A stretch of 64,000 bases of DNA from Verrucomicrobiota bacterium (lineage in GTDB: Bacteria > Verrucomicrobiota > Verrucomicrobiia > Limisphaerales > UBA9464), in the NCBI GenBank assembly GCA_017309115.1, contig JAFLEF010000006.1:1-64000 (forward strand), in the 5' to 3' direction. The notes under the pieces were generated by a model, which saw only the letters and a list, made by a program, of their open reading frames with translations, was not told the origin of the DNA and did not search any database. Positions 1-6,001 of this stretch are shown one piece after another. The translations under genes and the position numbers were made by a program. Each line of letters starts with the position of its first letter. Position 1 is the stretch's first letter.

Positions 1-35
1 ACGGGCGAGGAAAAGGACAACATCAGGAACCTGAG

Positions 36-131
36 GCCCAACAAGATCACTGGACCGAACGCGGGCGGGCCACGCCAGTTTCCAATTCCAACGCCACTGG
101 CCGCCCACGTCGGTCAGTTCTGGCGTTGGGC
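36..131 (+). other. attC site 1 (integron cassette junction)
   Basis: Opens with the R'' box GCCCAAC (36-42) and closes with the R' core GTTGGGC (125-131). The inner arms around 49-67 (ACTGGACCGAACGCGGGC) and 103-118 (GCCCACGTCGGTCAGT) are imperfect reverse complements, as in the L''/L' arms of attC. It ends the cassette that enters from the left; one frame of that cassette stops at 32-34 just before the box, and another stays open to 150, so its coding frame is undecided. Confidence 0.75.
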
Positions 132-160
132 GGCGCTAGCTGTTTGGTGAAGTTGAAGCC

Positions 161-598
161 ATGGAGAAGACAAAGACGAGTAGCGGACTGCTCAAAATCC
201 TCTTTTGGATTGCCATAGCTTCAATCGTCGTAGGCTTGGCTCTCCCTGTTGTGTTCAATGGCGTTCCCATTGCAGAATTATTGATCGCGATACTTGCTCT
301 CGCTGTAGCCATCACGATTCCAATCCTTTTGTGGCTCAGACGGCCCATTTACACGGCAGTGTGGATTGCGGCATACGTCATTGTTTACGGCGTGTTGTCT
401 TGGTGTGGAGTCTACCTTGAAGGTAATTTTGGCGGGAGTGACAATCGACGGGTTTGGTATCCGGCCTATTGTGGCGAGACCTACTGGTCGCGAGGAGGCC
501 GACAGAAGTGCTCATTGCGCCCTTCCGCCTGGTTCTTCTTACCAGTTGTAATTCTTGATCGTGCGGTGATTCATCGGACACATTTTGATTCGTATTGA
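161..598 (+). CDS. Cassette A: small multi-pass membrane protein, unknown function
   Basis: I do not recognise this 145-aa protein. It is strongly hydrophobic: likely membrane segments lie near residues 10-33, 38-58 and 62-86, with a shorter hydrophobic stretch near 123-134. The loop between residues 87 and 120 is polar and holds three cysteines. The ATG at 161 lies 30 bp after the core of attC 1, and the stop at 596-598 lies 16 bp before the R'' box of attC 2, so the gene fills its cassette (126-701) in the usual cassette orientation. Membrane proteins of unknown function are common integron cargo. The gene is supported by the cassette framing and the coherent hydrophobic pattern, not by homology. 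Confidence 0.75.
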   Translation: MEKTKTSSGLLKILFWIAIASIVVGLALPVVFNGVPIAELLIAILALAVAITIPILLWLRRPIYTAVWIAAYVIVYGVLSWCGVYLEGNFGGSDNRRVWYPAYCGETYWSRGGRQKCSLRPSAWFFLPVVILDRAVIHRTHFDSY

Positions 599-614
599 GT
601 ATGCCGAAACCGGC

Positions 615-707
615 GCCCAACAAACCGACTGCACCGAACGCCGGGATCGCGTCTCGGTTGACAATCGAACACCATTGGCCCGGCGTCGGTGAGCCGGTGC
701 GTTGGGC
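615..707 (+). other. attC site 2
   Basis: R'' box GCCCAAC (615-621) and R' core GTTGGGC (701-707), 93 bp apart end to end. The R'' box is an exact complement of the box that opens cassette A (125-131). Its interior (AAACCGACTGCA, TTGACAATCGAA, CCGGCGTC) closely matches attC 8 and 9, which are also 93 bp long, so these three form one sequence subfamily. Confidence 0.8.
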
Positions 708-714
708 GAACAAC

Positions 715-1248
715 ATGCGCGTATTTTTGCCACTTGGCATTTCGCTAGAGCTTGCTGACGGCTGGCTTGATGTATCCGACGATCTTCCACCTGGCTCACC
801 CTTCACCTTGGCTAGAAGTGACGGCGTCGGCGCGTTTCAGCTCTCCGCCGCCATTTACCAGTGCGGGCGGATGCCAAATGCGGACATCGGTGAGCTTGTC
901 GAGATGCTGGCCCTGTTCGGAAAAGAAAAGGGTTTTGATCCGCCATCCAAGATGACGACCCGTCTTGGAGATGTGAGTTTTGCCGGCGGAAGCTTTGTGG
1001 GAGAAGATTTCATTCGCATCTGGTATGTCACCAACGGCCGCAGCTTTGTTTTCGCTTCTTATGTGGCAGCGACTCATGTGCCTGCCGAACTCGCTGATTG
1101 CGAGGCAATGGTTAGCTCCATCCGATTCAAGGAAGAGCCCAACAAGATCGCTACACACGAACCGCCGCAGCCCGATCCGAGCCCGGGCACATCGGTTCAT
1201 CGGACGCTGGATTCGCTGCCAGTGCCCGCTTACGGCGGCGGTCGGTGA
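715..1248 (+). CDS. Cassette B: unknown 177-aa protein, possible PsbP/DcrB-like fold
   Basis: The reading frame is open through attC 2, but the first ATG inside the cassette is at 715, eight bases after the R' core; I chose this start because cassette genes begin just after the core. The protein opens with PLGISLELADGW and ends its conserved part with DCEAMVSSIRF near residue 136. That layout, a short beta-rich domain closing with an acidic-Cys-Glu-SIRF helix, recalls DcrB/PsbP-like (DUF1795-type) proteins, but this is only a resemblance. The last 40 residues are translated from attC 3 itself, because the stop at 1246-1248 lies inside that site. The tail is therefore probably not a functional domain. 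Function unknown. Confidence 0.65.
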   Translation: MRVFLPLGISLELADGWLDVSDDLPPGSPFTLARSDGVGAFQLSAAIYQCGRMPNADIGELVEMLALFGKEKGFDPPSKMTTRLGDVSFAGGSFVGEDFIRIWYVTNGRSFVFASYVAATHVPAELADCEAMVSSIRFKEEPNKIATHEPPQPDPSPGTSVHRTLDSLPVPAYGGGR

Positions 1249-1263
1249 CCTCTGACGTTCGGC
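1137..1263 (+). other. attC site 3 (long type)
   Basis: R'' box GCCCAAC (1137-1143) complements the opening box of cassette B (GTTGGGC, 701-707). The R' core is GTTCGGC (1257-1263). The inner arms CACGAACCGCCGC (about 1157) and GCGGCGGTCGGTG (about 1234) pair. At 127 bp it is a long attC; its interior recurs in attC 6, including a near-identical segment from GAACGCTGGATTCGC-type sequence to GGCGGCGGTCGGTGA. Confidence 0.75.
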
Positions 1264-1277
1264 GACATCCCACGACG

Positions 1278-1610
1278 ATGGCAGCATCGCGTAAGCAGGA
1301 AATCTACCGGGAGTTCTTGTTCTGGTCGTTGCCTTGGATTCGCAACGTGCAGACTTGGCGGTGGTGGCATCCTCTCCGGCGAGGCAAGGCGTGCTATTAC
1401 GAGGCGGAGTTCATTCACAACCTGCCGCAGTCGATTCTGGAGCCGCAGTTTGTGGACCACGACGCTTACTTCCTGAACACGCAGGCTAGGATGTTCTGCG
1501 ACCATTGCAGGTCGTCGCCACACTACGAGAGTCATCTTGCCCTGATCCGCGAGTTGTTCACACTGTTGCCAGAGGAGCAGAGAGCACTTCTGACTTGGAG
1601 GGGACCATGA
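1278..1610 (+). CDS. Cassette C: unknown 110-aa soluble protein
   Basis: I do not recognise this protein. The frame is open from 1245, but that ATG lies inside attC 3; the ATG at 1278 is the first in the cassette and follows the core by 14 bases. The sequence is rich in Trp and Tyr (for example WSLPWIRN and WRWWHPLRRG near residues 17-37) and carries a CDHC motif near residue 76, which might bind a metal but could be chance. The C-terminal third is a predicted amphipathic helix (LIRELFTLLPEEQRALL). It has no signal peptide or membrane segment. The stop at 1608-1610 is 10 bp before the R'' box of attC 4, so the gene fills its cassette exactly. Confidence 0.65.
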   Translation: MAASRKQEIYREFLFWSLPWIRNVQTWRWWHPLRRGKACYYEAEFIHNLPQSILEPQFVDHDAYFLNTQARMFCDHCRSSPHYESHLALIRELFTLLPEEQRALLTWRGP

Positions 1611-1620
1611 CGCAGGCAAT

Positions 1621-1716
1621 GCCGAACCAGATCACTGGACCGAACGCGGACGGGCCGCGTCAGGTGGCAATTCGGACGCCACAGCCCACCCGTGTCGGTC
1701 AGCTCTGTCGTTCGCC
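1621..1716 (+). other. attC site 4
   Basis: R'' box GCCGAAC (1621-1627) deviates from RYYYAAC but exactly complements the atypical opening box GTTCGGC of the same cassette (1257-1263). The R' core is GTTCGCC (1710-1716). The interior (ATCACTGGACCGAACGCGG ... GTGTCGGTCAGCTCTG) is a close relative of attC 1. Confidence 0.75.
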
Positions 1717-1731
1717 AAGTCTCAACCGCGC

Positions 1732-2076
1732 GTGAACACAAACCAAATTAAGACGAACGGTTTTTCTTCAGCGGAGTCTGCTGCTCTATTCGATTCAAAT
1801 TTCGCGACGGACCCCGAGGCTCGTCGGGTGCACGAATCTGGCGGGCAGTGTGGTGGTTGCTCATTTTTCGGGCCCTTCAACGAGGACTACGGCCTTTGTT
1901 GCCACCCCGATTCCAGACACCGCACCGAAACCGTGTTCGAGCATTTCACCTGTCCGACCTATGTGGACGAAGGGTGGGGCGCTCACAGTTTCTCCCGGGA
2001 CAGTAACAGGCACTGCCGCTGCCAGGGGGAGTCACGGGAGCATTACGAGCGGCTTGTCGCGCTCTTGAGATCATGA
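1732..2076 (+). CDS. Cassette D: cysteine-rich protein, putative metal-binding
   Basis: A 114-aa protein starting at GTG 1732, 15 bases after the core of attC 4; no ATG is available upstream in the cassette. Residues 38-75 hold a compact Cys/His-rich block: CGGCSFFGPF, then GLCCHPDSRHR and FEHFTCPTY, with a further CRC near residue 97. The spacing CxxC...CCH...C looks like a small zinc- or iron-sulfur-binding module, and the conserved-looking FEHFTC element suggests a real family, but I cannot name it. It has no signal peptide or membrane segment. The stop (2074-2076) lies five bases before the R'' box of attC 5. The role is unknown; metal binding is an inference from cysteine spacing only. 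Confidence 0.7.
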   Translation: MNTNQIKTNGFSSAESAALFDSNFATDPEARRVHESGGQCGGCSFFGPFNEDYGLCCHPDSRHRTETVFEHFTCPTYVDEGWGAHSFSRDSNRHCRCQGESREHYERLVALLRS

Positions 2077-2080
2077 ATCC

Positions 2081-2152
2081 GGCGAACCAGACGCTGGAGA
2101 CGAATGCCGACTCCGCTTCGCTGCGTCGGCATCGCTCAGCTTATCGTTAGCC
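2081..2152 (+). other. attC site 5 (short type)
   Basis: R'' box GGCGAAC (2081-2087) is the exact complement of the opening box of cassette D (GTTCGCC, 1710-1716). The R' core is GTTAGCC (2146-2152). At 72 bp it is near the classic minimal attC size. The inner arms GCTGGAGACGAATGCCGAC and GTCGGCATCGCTCAGC pair with a few extra unpaired bases, as expected for a folded single-strand attC. Confidence 0.8.
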
Positions 2153-2172
2153 GGCACTGGAAGCTCGCATCA

Positions 2173-2415
2173 ATGTTACCCCGCATCACAGACAGGCAGG
2201 AACTGGTTGCAGTGGTTCAACGCGTCATGGACGTGGGATATACCGACGAGGAGATGGTCACGATCATGGACTTGCTGGTGAGGAGCACAGGATGTCCCCA
2301 TGTGTCCGATCTCATCTTCTGGCCGAAGCTGCCCATGACAGCCGAGCAGGTTGTTGACGCTGCGCTTGCCTATCGCCCGATCATTTTGGGAGCTGGTCAT
2401 GGCATCGACGGCTAA
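2173..2415 (+). CDS. Cassette E: unknown 80-aa protein
   Basis: The frame is open from 2104 through attC 5, but the first ATG after the R' core is at 2173, 20 bases downstream, giving 80 aa. The N-terminal 45 residues look helical (RQELVAVVQRVMDVG, then EEMVTIMDLLVRSTG), followed by a conserved-looking turn with FWPKLPMTAEQVVDAAL, in the style of the small helical immunity-like or hypothetical proteins often carried by cassettes. There is no membrane segment or signal peptide. The TAA stop (2413-2415) lies inside the R'' box of attC 6, so coding sequence and recombination site overlap. I do not recognise the family. Confidence 0.65.
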   Translation: MLPRITDRQELVAVVQRVMDVGYTDEEMVTIMDLLVRSTGCPHVSDLIFWPKLPMTAEQVVDAALAYRPIILGAGHGIDG

Positions 2416-2532
2416 GCGGATGCACACGAACCGCCGCCAAGCGTTTCAGTCTCGACGCGCAAGGTTTTTCGAACGCTGGATTCGCAGCCAGTGCCCGTTT
2501 ACGGCGGCGGTCGGTGATCCTGATCGTTGGAC
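2410..2532 (+). other. attC site 6 (long type)
   Basis: R'' box GGCTAAG (2410-2416) complements the opening box of cassette E (GTTAGCC) at six of seven positions. The R' core is GTTGGAC (2526-2532). The inner arms CACGAACCGCCGCC and GGCGGCGGTCGGTG pair. The interior is closely related to attC 3. The stop codon of cassette E sits in the R'' box and the likely GTG start of cassette F lies in its 3' arm. Confidence 0.7.
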
Positions 2533-2831
2533 GTAACCTCATACACACGAAGCGCTGGCCCGTCATTGCACTCGTTTTCGAGCTCTTGATCGCCGCAGTC
2601 CTAAGCCAAGTTGGCTTTCTGCGCCGACATGATTTCGATCGGGCATTTTTCGCCTCGCGGCAAAGCGCTACCCCCGAAGCAAAAGCAGAAATGGATCGGC
2701 AGAGGCGTTTGAACGAGTTGGTACGCTGGGAGTTTTCGATCATAGGATTTGGGGCCATGGCGGCTGTCACTCTGCTCGCATCCTTCGGTTACGAGCGCCT
2801 TCACCGCAGAAGCTCAGTAATTCCCGGATGA
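2514..2831 (+). CDS. Cassette F: small two-TM membrane protein, unknown
   Basis: A 105-aa protein with two likely membrane segments, near residues 17-34 (PVIALVFELLIAAVLSQVGF) and 76-93 (IIGFGAMAAVTLLASFGY). The stretch between them is charged and helical (ATPEAKAEMDRQRR), so the expected topology is a hairpin with a soluble loop. The start is uncertain: the cassette contains no ATG upstream of the first membrane segment, and the GTG at 2514 lies in the 3' arm of attC 6. Using it would mean translation begins before the cassette boundary. The stop (2829-2831) is 13 bases before the R'' box of attC 7. I do not recognise the family. Confidence 0.6.
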   Translation: MILIVGRNLIHTKRWPVIALVFELLIAAVLSQVGFLRRHDFDRAFFASRQSATPEAKAEMDRQRRLNELVRWEFSIIGFGAMAAVTLLASFGYERLHRRSSVIPG

Positions 2832-2844
2832 GCGCGCCAGGAAC

Positions 2845-2970
2845 GTCCAACAAGCCGCTGGAGGCGAACTGCCGCCCCGCCTCTCCGCTCGATCCGCGTT
2901 GGCAGTTCGGATGCGCCGTTCACGCGCTACCTTGCGTTTCCCGCGGCAGTCGATCAGCTTTTCGTTGGGT
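2845..2970 (+). other. attC site 7 (long type)
   Basis: R'' box GTCCAAC (2845-2851) is the exact complement of the opening box of cassette F (GTTGGAC, 2526-2532). The R' core is GTTGGGT (2964-2970). The inner arms AAGCCGCTGGAGGCGAACTG and GCGGCAGTCGATCAGCTT pair with bulges. Total length 126 bp. Confidence 0.8.
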
Positions 2971-2986
2971 AACAATCGAACGCGCT

Positions 2987-3415
2987 ATGAAAACTCAAGG
3001 CATCATTGCGATCGCATCCCTGTTCATCACAGTCGCGGGGGTACAGGCCAGGGACATTGAAATGGGCAAGCCAGCAGCCCCGCCGAACGCGAAGGCAGTT
3101 GCCGGCAGCTATTACTGCGGCGACGGTCTTGGCTACAACGTGACACTCACACTGAAGGAGAACGGCACGTACTCCGCCGAGTGGCACGGTTGCCTCGGCA
3201 AGTATGGAGATGCCTCGGGAAGCTGGAAGCTGTCCGACAAGCAGATAGCGCTTATACCGAAAACGGAACGAGACATGATGAAGGGCCACCTGAAAACGTT
3301 GGATGTTTTGGAGTACAAGGGCGGCTGGGTTTTCGTTCGCGCAGGCGATAGAGATTTTTACGACAAGCACGGTGTTTCCCGTTACTCGTGCTTCCAGAGA
3401 CGAGACCATCAATGA
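2987..3415 (+). CDS. Cassette G: exported lipocalin-like protein
   Basis: The frame is open through attC 7, but the ATG at 2987, 16 bases after the core, starts a clear signal peptide (residues 1-22, hydrophobic IIAIASLFITVAG, cleavage near VQA). The 142-aa product is then a small beta-rich domain: GSYYCGDGLGYNVTLTL, followed by NGTYSAEWHGC and a GSWKLSDKQIALIP turn. This strand order resembles lipocalin-like domains of the 'copper resistance NlpE or META-type' size, with a possible disulphide between the Cys of YYCGD and of WHGC. It would act in the periplasm or outside the cell. The stop (3413-3415) is 10 bases before the R'' box of attC 8. The fold call is inference; the export signal is clear. 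Confidence 0.7.
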   Translation: MKTQGIIAIASLFITVAGVQARDIEMGKPAAPPNAKAVAGSYYCGDGLGYNVTLTLKENGTYSAEWHGCLGKYGDASGSWKLSDKQIALIPKTERDMMKGHLKTLDVLEYKGGWVFVRAGDRDFYDKHGVSRYSCFQRRDHQ

Positions 3416-3425
3416 CAACAACACC

Positions 3426-3518
3426 GCCCAACAAGCAAGATGCAGTGAACCCGTCGATCGCACTCCGATTGACAATTGAGGATCAGAGGCGCCGGGTCAC
3501 TGATCTGGAGCGTTGGGC
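3426..3518 (+). other. attC site 8
   Basis: R'' box GCCCAAC (3426-3432) pairs with the opening box of cassette G (GTTGGGT) through one G:T wobble. The R' core is GTTGGGC (3512-3518). Length is 93 bp, and the interior (TTGACAATTGAGGATC, CGCCGGGTCACTGATC) matches attC 2 and attC 9. Confidence 0.8.
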
Positions 3519-3538
3519 TGAGCTTACGCCATGACACC

Positions 3539-3961
3539 GTGAAAGCGTTTTTCACCTTCTCAGCTTTGTTGTCGATCATGCTTGGCTTCTATTCCGTTTG
3601 GACCTCGGTAGCCGGAAGCGCGCACAACCACTACGCGACACGCTACTTTCTGCTTTATGACAGCGGATGGCGGGATATTTCCCCGTCATGGTGGGAGCTT
3701 AGCGAGGCTGACGTATCAGCGCAGCCGGAGAGGTTTGCGAAGGCATACCGAGAATCGGTTCTGGACGGTTACAGATTGGCGGGCGTGACCGGCAGGCTCC
3801 AGTCTCAGTGCCTTGTTTTGGCTGCGCTCCTATTCGCTGTCAGTTGCATCGGATGGTGGACAGCCCGGCGCCAGCAACTCCCCGTCCAACAAACCGGATG
3901 CAGAGAATCCGGCGGTGGCGCTCCCGTTGACAATCGAAAGCCTCTGGCGCCGGGTCTCTGA
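3539..3961 (+). CDS. Cassette H: two-TM membrane protein, unknown
   Basis: The frame is open from 3476 across attC 8; inside the cassette the first in-frame start is GTG 3539, 20 bases after the core (an ATG at 3531 is followed by a stop after three codons). The 140-aa product has a membrane segment near residues 4-25 and another near 93-111, enclosing an aromatic-rich, probably extracytoplasmic loop (RYFLLYDSGWRDISPSWWE). The last 26 residues come from attC 9, because the stop at 3959-3961 lies within that site, so the natural product may be functionally complete by residue 115. I do not recognise the family. Confidence 0.6.
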   Translation: MKAFFTFSALLSIMLGFYSVWTSVAGSAHNHYATRYFLLYDSGWRDISPSWWELSEADVSAQPERFAKAYRESVLDGYRLAGVTGRLQSQCLVLAALLFAVSCIGWWTARRQQLPVQQTGCRESGGGAPVDNRKPLAPGL

Positions 3962-3976
3962 TCCGGAGCGTTTCCG
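3884..3976 (+). other. attC site 9 (degenerate 3' core, end of recognisable array)
   Basis: R'' box GTCCAAC (3884-3890) pairs with the opening box of cassette H (GTTGGGC) with one wobble. The 3' core is GTTTCCG (3970-3976), which has lost the RRRY pattern. Length is 93 bp, and the interior belongs to the attC 2/8 subfamily. No R'' box complementary to GTTTCCG is seen downstream, so this is the last site I can support. Confidence 0.65.
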
Positions 3977-3986
3977 CACACCGCTC

Positions 3987-4340
3987 GTGAAAGCCAGGCG
4001 CAAACCAAAACAGAAACCGAAGCGCGACTTGCTTGTCGGCACTTGGCTGAACGGCAGTGAGTGGGCGAGCGAGGTCGAGTTCACAATCACTCGTTCCGGC
4101 GACTCTTATGCCATTCGGCTGCGCGACGGCTACGACGGTGAGGAGTCAGAGGTTTTCGACACCGCTTGGGATGGCGAGGTGTTGTCCTTCGCCACACATT
4201 GGAAGTCCACCGGACGGTTTGCGCGTTATCGTCTCTCGCTTTCGTCCACCAATCGCCTCGATGTCACCTACACCTACACCGACCATGAGATGTATCACCG
4301 CCAACGCGCCAAACGAAACGCCAACCCAGCACCGCCATGA
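3987..4340 (+). CDS. Unknown 117-aa beta-rich protein, last cassette-proximal gene
   Basis: The start is GTG 3987, ten bases after the decayed core of attC 9; the frame upstream of it is only attC sequence. The N terminus is a basic stretch (KARRKPKQKPKRD), followed by a compact beta domain that opens with GTWLNGSEW and contains GDSYAIRLRDGYDGEE, a strand pattern like that of small lipocalin-type cassette proteins. There is no signal peptide. The gene ends at an ATGA overlap (4337-4340) with the following VOC gene, so the two are probably translated together. Whether this pair is a two-gene cassette or chromosomal sequence next to the array cannot be decided, because no closing attC was found. 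Function unknown. Confidence 0.6.
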   Translation: MKARRKPKQKPKRDLLVGTWLNGSEWASEVEFTITRSGDSYAIRLRDGYDGEESEVFDTAWDGEVLSFATHWKSTGRFARYRLSLSSTNRLDVTYTYTDHEMYHRQRAKRNANPAPP

Positions 4341-4804
4341 AATGTTCCATCCGTACCTGCCTCTGGTTCCGCGACGGGCGCGGTCGGGAAGCTGCTGATT
4401 TCTACTGCTCCCTGATTCCAGAGAGTCGGATCGAGAGGACCTTTCAGGGCGACGCCGGATATGGCGCCTTCTCCGTGATCGACTTCTCGTTGGGCGGAGT
4501 GCCCTACCAAATTCTCGACGCCGGACCGATGTTCACACTGACCGAGGCGGTGTCGATTTCAGTTGCGACCGAAGATCAGGCCGAGACAGACCGCCTATGG
4601 GCGGCGCTGACGGCGAATGGCGGCGAGGAAAGCCATTGCGGATGGTTGAAGGACCGCTTCGGGGTATCGTGGCAGGTTTACCCAAAGCGTTTGACGGAGT
4701 TGACGACGAGCGCCGACCGGGATGTATCGACCAAGGCCATGGCCGCGATGATGAAGCAGATGAAGATCGACATCACCGTCATCGAGGCAGCGATTCGTGG
4801 CTAG
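4337..4804 (+). CDS. VOC-superfamily protein, PhnB-like
   Basis: A 155-aa single-domain protein of the vicinal-oxygen-chelate fold, in the PhnB / '3-demethylubiquinone-9 3-methyltransferase-like' group. The hallmarks are the opening CLWFRDGRGREAADFYCSL, where family members have a helix with an AxxFY motif, the central FSLGG-type strand (here DFSLGGVPYQILDAGP) and the closing WLKDRFGVSWQVYPKRL. Members are often assigned loosely as glyoxalase or resistance-like proteins; the actual substrate is not predictable. It starts in an ATGA overlap with the upstream small gene, which indicates translational coupling. VOC proteins are frequent integron cargo, so this may belong to the array, but I see no attC after it. 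Confidence 0.85.
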   Translation: MKCSIRTCLWFRDGRGREAADFYCSLIPESRIERTFQGDAGYGAFSVIDFSLGGVPYQILDAGPMFTLTEAVSISVATEDQAETDRLWAALTANGGEESHCGWLKDRFGVSWQVYPKRLTELTTSADRDVSTKAMAAMMKQMKIDITVIEAAIRG

Positions 4805-4927
4805 AAAAGTCAAAAAACCTAGCGCAAGGTTCGTCTGCCCATTGGGCATTTGGCACCGCCAGTGCTCGATCCCGGCGGAGGTCGGCGAACCGGGCCGTTC
4901 GTCGGACGTCGGACAACATTCCAAAGC

Positions 4928-5359
4928 ATGAAGCCGCCTAAAGTCCGAGGACTTTGCCCCCTGATCCAGGTGTTCGATATGCCGGCGTCCCTGGCCTTCT
5001 ATTGCGATTTGCTGGGATTCGAGATGGTCCAGCAGGCTCCGCCAGGAGATCGATGTGAATGGGCTTGGCTCGCTCGCGAAGGTGCTGAACTGATGCTGAA
5101 CACGATGTACGAGGCGGATGCGCGCCCTCAGACGCCAGACCCGGCGCGAATTACCGCCCACGGCGACACCACGCTGTATCTCGGAGCACCGGACGTCGAC
5201 GCCATGTATGAGTATCTTCGAACCTGCGAGATCGAGATCGATCCTCCGGTGGTGAGGCCCTACGGCATGAAACAATTGTCCCTCAAGGATCCTGACGGCT
5301 ACGGGGTCTGCTTCCAGTGGCCGTCAGTTCGGCCGGACAGTGAACCGACCAGGGTCTAG
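4928..5359 (+). CDS. VOC-family glyoxalase/bleomycin-resistance-like protein
   Basis: A 143-aa protein with the two beta-alpha-beta-beta-beta modules of the glyoxalase/VOC fold. The first module has LIQVFDMPASLAFYCDLLGF near residues 12-31, and the second ends with the typical LSLKDPDGYGVCFQWP near 117-132, where the Glu or Asp/Tyr context usually supplies metal ligands. The start at ATG 4928 was chosen because the longer frame upstream (from 4850) has no family sequence. It follows the PhnB-like gene by 123 bp that hold no recognisable attC. The ligand is unknown; bleomycin-type resistance proteins, glyoxalases and dioxygenases all share this fold. Confidence 0.85.
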   Translation: MKPPKVRGLCPLIQVFDMPASLAFYCDLLGFEMVQQAPPGDRCEWAWLAREGAELMLNTMYEADARPQTPDPARITAHGDTTLYLGAPDVDAMYEYLRTCEIEIDPPVVRPYGMKQLSLKDPDGYGVCFQWPSVRPDSEPTRV

Positions 5360-5785
5360 CCAACGCGATTCGGGCAGCGACCCCTGCGTTGAACGGGCCC
5401 GGAGTGAGGGGTATCCGCAGATTGGCGCCGATTCGCGCAGATTTCAGGGAGATCGGTAGCCCGTTTCGAGGCGAGTCGATGGACGCCAGGTATTCTGAAG
5501 CCCTTCGGCAGCCAGCCGCTCCACCGCCTGAAGGCGGGACTCCGAACAGTTTGAACCATCCCCTCCTCCACGTTCCCTGCGTCCTCCGCGGGAGCCACTT
5601 CCTGTCATGCGAAGGCGAGGCGAGTTTCGCACTTCCACTGACCAGCGAACGCCGAGTTCCTTCGCTCCGCTCGGAAGCTCGGGGACGGCCCAGCGGTCCA
5701 TCCCTACCCTCCTCCGCGTTCTCCGCGGGAGCCACTTCCCCAGTCTCGAGCTTGAGTACCAATGGGCTCCCGGTAACATTCCAAC
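5360..5785. repeat. Repeat-rich spacer without a gene
   Basis: This 426-bp spacer holds no credible gene. It carries an AATCTGCG-family unit in the reverse sense at 5411-5446, a 105-bp segment (5604-5708) repeated at 6118-6222 with about two mismatches, and two copies of a CTCCGCGGGAGCCACTTCC phrase (near 5583 and 5722). The last 70 bp of the 105-bp segment is the hairpin repeat listed separately. Confidence 0.7.
5638..5708 (+). repeat. Dispersed hairpin repeat, copy 1
   Basis: Runs from CTGACCAGCGAACGCC to GGTCCATCCCTACC. Its core is a stem with arms CCGAGTTCC and GGAAGCTCGG around a short loop. Copy 2 (6152-6222) is nearly identical; copy 3 (46815-46883) keeps the flanks but has a different, still complementary stem. 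Confidence 0.7.
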
Positions 5786-6001
5786 ATGAGCAGCATCCAA
5801 GAAATCGAGGCCGCAATTGACACACTGCCCCCGGAGCAGTTCCTGCTGCTGCGACAACACGTCCAGAAGCGCTTCGACGAGCAATGGGACACGCAATTCG
5901 AGGAAGATGCCGCTCGCGGAAGGCTGGATGCGATTGCGGCCAGCGCAATTGCGGAGCATCAAGCGGGTAGAAGCACCCCATTTCCTCCGAATGCGCAGTA
6001 G
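5786..6001 (+). CDS. Orphan antitoxin-like protein (addiction-module type)
   Basis: A 71-aa protein opening with MSSIQEIEAAIDTLPPEQF and continuing with a DEQWDTQFEEDAARGRLD segment and an AEHQAGRSTPFP tail. This order, an N-terminal helix with LPPEQ, a W-D-xx-I/F-EED-xxGRLD linker and a short GxxTP-like end, is that of the small antitoxins that sit before RelE/ParE-type toxins in planctomycete and verrucomicrobial genomes. No toxin gene follows: the next 400 bp are repeats and non-coding. It lies between two repeat blocks, so the toxin may have been lost by rearrangement. The family call rests on recognised sequence pattern; the orphan state is seen directly. Confidence 0.7.
   Translation: MSSIQEIEAAIDTLPPEQFLLLRQHVQKRFDEQWDTQFEEDAARGRLDAIAASAIAEHQAGRSTPFPPNAQ

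Noticed and set aside
4489-4495. GTTGGGC inside the first VOC gene as a tenth attC core
   Set aside because: It lies within a conserved coding strand (SLGGV), and there is no R'' box or pairing arms at attC distance.
5358-5394. GCCAAC ... GTTGAAC after the second VOC gene as an attC
   Set aside because: The two boxes are only about 30 bp apart and are not complementary to each other or to an opening core, and there are no internal arms.
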